From: Latrodectus hesperus
Lineage: Eukaryota > Arthropoda > Arachnida > Araneae > Theridiidae
Assembly (NCBI GenBank): GCA_037975125.1
Contig: CM075855.1
Coordinates: forward strand, 79,415,445 to 79,479,444
Direction of reading: 5' to 3'
Length of the DNA: 64,000 nt
Shown here: positions 59,965-64,000 of the stretch, one piece after another
Position numbering within the stretch: position 1 is the stretch's first letter
Layout of the letters: each line of letters begins with the position of its first letter
Notes under the pieces: model-generated
Database searches by the model: none
What the model saw: only the letters and a program-made list of their open reading frames with translations
Told to the model about the DNA's origin: nothing
Program-made: the position numbers and the translations under genes

Positions 59965-60529
59965 ATCGCAAATGTATTGGATTGGAAGTAAAAGAGTGTC
60001 AACTACAATATTAATTACTTCTTAGCTAAAGAGAATCTTCATTGCTCCACACCACACGCAATTTGATTTCAACTGATTAATTAGATAAGAATTCATTTGC
60101 TGAAGCGAATCAGCATCTTAAAGTTAGGTAAATTATATATATCGCTATTTTTTTTTCAAATTAGTTTGTTTCCATGAAATCTGGATAGCGATATTTTCGT
60201 TGGAAATCACGACACTTTTCTTGAGTCACGAAAGCTAGAGGCATAGACCTGCTGTTCTGATCAGTTGATTATACTTTTATGGAATTGATGGCAGTTACAT
60301 TGACAGTTGGTGTAACCTCATATGTTAACTCTAGTGTTAGCTAATCACATCCAGATGTATTTTGCTGGGGTGGTAATTTGAAAGAAAACTGTAAATTTAG
60401 TTGTTGACTTTATATTTGTTATCGTTTAAATTATGATATTAATCAGATGTATTTAATACTTCTGTTCGCAGAAATAATTAGAGTAAATTTATGTAATGCT
60501 TTTTTAAAAAAAAAAGATTTATGATAAAG

Positions 60530-60842
60530 AGGTCGCTGTGGCTTGGTAGGGAAGTGCTGCTTATGTGACTGACAGGTAGCGGTTTCTATACCTGATTCAG
60601 ACAAAAATCATTATGCTGATTTTTTATCATCATTTGTCATGAATGATCATATGGATCTAGGCAGCTGACAAGATTCGTAGGGTTCGATCCACTTCCACTA
60701 GTGTAGCACCGAGAGAGAGTGCCAGCTCAGGAATGGATCTCACCTCGTGAATGATTTCAAAATTGTGAGTTGGTTGGCCAAATCTAACTGCTTCTGTTGC
60801 CAGAAATAAGCAGATGGAATAGCATGTCCAAACCAATACAAT
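60530..60842 (+). repeat. SINE-4 copy, tRNA-derived
   Basis: The head GGTCGCTGTGGCTTGGTAGG has A-box TGGCTTGGTAGG, and a decayed B-box GGTTTCTATACC is at about 60582-60593. The body continues with GATCCACTTCCACTAGTGTA, GTGCCAGCTCAGGAATGGAT and AGTTGGTTGGCCAAATCTAA, ending near ACAATAAAG. It ends about 30 bp before the splice acceptor of the 411-codon gene. Confidence 0.7.
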
Positions 60843-60887
60843 AAAGCGTTAAGCATTCTTTTCATTTACAGATATTATTTCTACAAA

Positions 60888-62123
60888 ATGCATTCTGATA
60901 GTGTTGCATTCACTTTTAAACTAAATGAAATTTCCTTAGAAAAATTAGCACTAACGGAATACGTTTCAAAATTCTGGAAAGAGTGTAATATAATGAAAGC
61001 AGTTGAAGACAAATCATGGATGTTCTATTCAGGATTTAGAGAACAGCCTTCGATAGATAATTTCAAAATTTTGACGAATGAAATTTCAGATAAAATTATT
61101 CAATTGAAACACCGTCATTTGATTAGAAAAGCAAAACTTTTAATTGTACCCATAGGATTACATATGTGTGAATGGATAGTGGAAAACAAGATTAATATTA
61201 ACCACTTGAACCGCCAGGACTTTTTAAACTCTGTACGTTGGACTCCTCGGGGATTCATCGACAAAACATTGTCTATTGATTTGTGGCTTAGGAAAGTCAA
61301 TGATCCTATATTTTTTGATACAGCCTGTTATTTTTGTATTGAAAATCAAGTAAAAATGTTGTGGGAAAAGTTACCACCATACCTTAAAATTGCATTGTAT
61401 AATCTAAATAGAGAAGAGTACGTAATAGTGAAATACTGGGTTCTCGAAAGAACAAATCATTTAGAAGAACTGCTATTAAGATACGGAAATTTAATATTAA
61501 TGCTTGACGGAAATGAGGACAGATTAGAAAATCAGAATATCAATTTATTAATGATAAAGTTTTCACTGATTACAGCAAATTCGTATGTTTTTAAGTACTT
61601 CTTTTCAAAACTATCGAGAGAAGAAAAAATTGAGAATGCCTCGTATTGTGTGCAAAAAATTATACTTTTTTGCAGAAACATTGAACGTTATCATATAGAG
61701 TATATAAAATTGTTCTTCTTCTTGCATCCTCAATTAACCGCAGAGCAGAGAGTATTCTTTTTCTGTAATGATCCGAAATTTCATTTGTTTGCTACAATAG
61801 TTTTTTGGCAGTACCGAAATCTCCTACCGAATTTCATAGCTGGGCTTAAAGAAGACTTTACAGTTGATTTGTTCTCTTCTGTGATGGTATTTATAGCCGA
61901 ACAGCTTCTAATAGGAAGATACGTTGAACCTGGATTGATCGAGAACATTTGGCTAAATGCATCAGAATCTGTAAGAAATGGTTTACTAGAACGAGTTACA
62001 GAGAGAGAGAATACTTATACATTGTTTATGATTGAAGGAGGTATACCTGAAATTAACAGATGTATTTTATTAAAAACAACGTCTGCAAAAAGGAATGAAC
62101 TGCATTCATTCTTTGAAATTTAA
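60888..62123 (+). CDS. Intact 411-residue protein, unknown function
   Basis: A single uninterrupted frame from ATG 60888 to TAA 62123. A good splice acceptor (CTTTTCATTTACAG, ending 60871) lies 16 nt upstream, so a 5' untranslated exon is likely and this is probably the only coding exon. I see no signal peptide, transmembrane segment or catalytic motif. The protein looks largely helical, with repeated hydrophobic and aromatic segments; residues around 140-175 (ACYFCIENQVKMLWEKLPPY) match a pattern I associate with a large family of uncharacterised spider proteins (Ala-Cys-x2-Cys-x-Glu...Leu-Trp-x3-Pro). A loose resemblance to degenerate ankyrin-like repeats is possible but not shown. Poly(A) signals occur at about 62658 and 62692. 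Codon use is AT-rich like the surroundings. Intact in a window of dead frames, so probably under selection. Confidence 0.78.
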   Translation: MHSDSVAFTFKLNEISLEKLALTEYVSKFWKECNIMKAVEDKSWMFYSGFREQPSIDNFKILTNEISDKIIQLKHRHLIRKAKLLIVPIGLHMCEWIVENKININHLNRQDFLNSVRWTPRGFIDKTLSIDLWLRKVNDPIFFDTACYFCIENQVKMLWEKLPPYLKIALYNLNREEYVIVKYWVLERTNHLEELLLRYGNLILMLDGNEDRLENQNINLLMIKFSLITANSYVFKYFFSKLSREEKIENASYCVQKIILFCRNIERYHIEYIKLFFFLHPQLTAEQRVFFFCNDPKFHLFATIVFWQYRNLLPNFIAGLKEDFTVDLFSSVMVFIAEQLLIGRYVEPGLIENIWLNASESVRNGLLERVTERENTYTLFMIEGGIPEINRCILLKTTSAKRNELHSFFEI

Positions 62124-62160
62124 TTTTTTCCCTTATGAAAACTTTATAAGTTATCATAAA

Positions 62161-62516
62161 TGCAATCTATTTATGATCCACACGAAAATAGCTTTATTGC
62201 TTTAGGAATTATTATTTTAAAATTGTTGACGATTATGCAAACATTTTGCTATTGTTATATTTTCTTTTTTTGCACATTATGTTTTAAATCTCAGTTGGAA
62301 ATAATGATGAAGCTTATATTTTAACCCTTCAATCTATTTTATGTTGCAGTCTATTTTATGATTCACACACGAAAATAGCTTTATTGATTTAGGAATGAAT
62401 GAAACCGTTGGAGATTATACAAACATTTTGTTATGTTTTCATTTCTTGCCTATTAAGTTTTAAATCTCAGTTTGAAATAAGGATAAAACCGATCTTTTAA
62501 CCCTTCGATTAAACTA
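62161..62516 (+). repeat. Tandem duplication in the 3' flank of the 411-codon gene
   Basis: Two diverged units of about 175-184 bp: 62161-62336 and 62345-62516. Both contain TGCARTCTATTT, CACGAAAATAGCTTTATTG, ACAAACATTTTG (or GCAAACATTTTG), GTTTTAAATCTCAGTT and TTTTAACCCTTC. The units probably lie within the 3' untranslated region if the poly(A) signal at 62658 is used. Confidence 0.9.
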
Positions 62517-62529
62517 AAACCTAGTATAA

Positions 62530-63890
62530 CTACGAAAAGAAACGAAGTATTTACATTGAATTTTCTTCAAAATTCATGAAAATAATTATAAAAGGTTTTC
62601 ATTTTCTCTAAATATACAATCTGCTTTTCAAATGTTGTAATTGTTAAGAGTCTTTGTAATAAAAAGGATACCAAAATACCGTAAAACATGTGAAATAAAG
62701 AGTTCTTAAAAAATTGTTAGATATATTTTTCACACTTTATTAAATTTCCTTAAGTTCATTAGCTACAATACAATTTTAAATATCAAAGAGCCATTATGTA
62801 TTGAAATTCTAATAATTTTTAGTAGAAAATTTATTTAGAAGGAAAATCGTTAGCAGAATTATCTCTAACGGTATCTGAAAAATATTAGTCGATGGAAATT
62901 TTGACTGCAAAATTTTCTGAAATTTTACTGAAACTGAAATTTTAACATTCTCTGTGGTTCAAATTTCTTAATAAAGTTCTGTGGTTGAAGGTAAATATAA
63001 ATTGTGAAGGATCATGAGAATATTTTGGTTTGGAACAAAACTACAAATTTTCTGGAAAAGATAAATTTTTTTCAATAGTTCTCTATTGAACAGGAATTAT
63101 CTATTCAAAATTCCAGAATATATATTGAATTCTGAGAAATTTTGAGGGTAAGATTGTACAGAATTTGCAGAGGTTACTTAAATTCTTTTGTGATGAATAG
63201 AAATTTTATCAAAAGGGCTTATAGCAAATTCGTAGAATTTCTAGAGTACTTGGAAGATTGAAGTAAAAAGAATTCCCAATAAAACAAATGTATGATTTTA
63301 GTCTAAACTGATATAAAATAAACTTTTTCAATTGCAAAATAAAATATGGTTTTAAAATTTTAACTCAAATTATATTAAATGTCAAGTAAATAGTACAAAT
63401 AAAAAAATCCTTTTTAAATGCTTATTTTAGCTAATAAAAATCTGCTTCTTCCAAGAAATATTGAAGAGCAAATATAATCATGTATTATTAAAATTAATTC
63501 TAATATATATGAAAGTGTAAATCCTAACTAAGCAAATTATGAGATTTTAGTTGGCACACGATTTTCAAACTTAGTTTGATAGAATGAGAAGCACTTTGTA
63601 CAAATGATAATAGATTATTAATTCGCATTAATTAAAATTTAATAAAAAATTTTTCGAACTATTTGGAAAAAACTTATTGGTTTAAGCCAATAAAATCTTT
63701 TAAGAAAATTTATGAAATTGTAACGCAGAGTAAAATAATTGAAATTAAATAAATTATATACGTTCAATCAAAACTGTTTTAATAAGTTACTTTGGATAAT
63801 GTAATTATTTCTTAAGGAATTTTTATTTATTTTAATCAAAAATACTTGCTGCAATTAAGGCTATGTTATTAAAATGTAAGATTTTCTTAC
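62530..63890. other. AT-rich non-coding DNA
   Basis: Apart from likely poly(A) signals (AATAAA at about 62658 and 62692) nothing is recognised. Confidence 0.5.
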
Positions 63891-63897
63891 ATAAAAG

Positions 63898-64000
63898 AGC
63901 CCAGCCGAATGGCTAGCGCTCTTGCCATCTGTTCAACAGTTCGTGGGTTCGAATCCCACCTTGGATGTTTGGATGGATGTTGGGGCATGGATGTTTGTAG
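63898..64000 (+). repeat. SINE-1 copy, cut by the window end
   Basis: Starts CCCAGCCGAATGGCTAGCGC, with a perfect B-box in GTTCGTGGGTTCGAATCCCA (about 63940-63959). A small duplication of GGATGTTTGGATGGATGTT follows before GGGGCATGGATGTTTGTAG, where the window ends. Confidence 0.9.

Noticed and set aside
61115..61300. Minus-strand 61-codon ORF
   Set aside because: Antisense shadow within the 411-codon gene.

Overview
The window looks like intergenic and intronic chromatin from a large, AT-rich arthropod genome, most probably a spider. This is inferred from the base composition, the kinds of SINE and Tc1/mariner elements present, spliceosomal GT-AG exons, and one long protein that resembles an expanded family I associate with spider genomes. 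There is no bacterial gene density, no operon and no CRISPR array. Almost all long ORFs are transposon remnants.

Host-like genes are few. (1) A small two-exon gene at 32493-33824 (+) predicts 109 residues with a RelE/ParE-type toxin fold; such folds are normally bacterial, so this is a candidate ancient horizontal transfer that has become an intron-bearing eukaryotic gene. (2) An intact 411-codon reading frame at 60888-62123 (+) lies just after a splice acceptor. (3) A weakly supported first exon at 13068-13136 (-) lies downstream of a CpG-containing block with NRF1-type and E-box palindromes. (4) A 59-codon ORF at 37974-38153 (+) is only a possibility.

Mobile elements in order: 135-1588, mariner-like with a DUF4817/DDE transposase pseudogene; 3428-4826, Tc1-like; 6004-7613 and 22339-23876, two copies of one Tc1-like element in inverted orientation with double terminal repeats; 20330-20540, LINE C-terminal fragment; 28442-31979, a 3.5-kb hAT-like element with a perfect 8-bp target duplication and no transposase; 38586-38675, mariner C-terminus; about 38890-43310 (-), a jockey/I-type LINE split by a SINE; 51045-52449, Tcb1-like; about 55800-58970 (+), a BEL/Pao remnant split by another mariner-like element at 56683-58033 and containing an 83-bp inverted duplication.

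At least four tRNA-derived SINE families are scattered through the window, several with clear target-site duplications and one inserted into another. A diverged repeat of about 0.9-1.8 kb occurs three times in the same orientation (26.7, 45.8 and 49.3 kb). The remaining DNA is very AT-rich with no supported gene. Nested insertions give a partial relative chronology.
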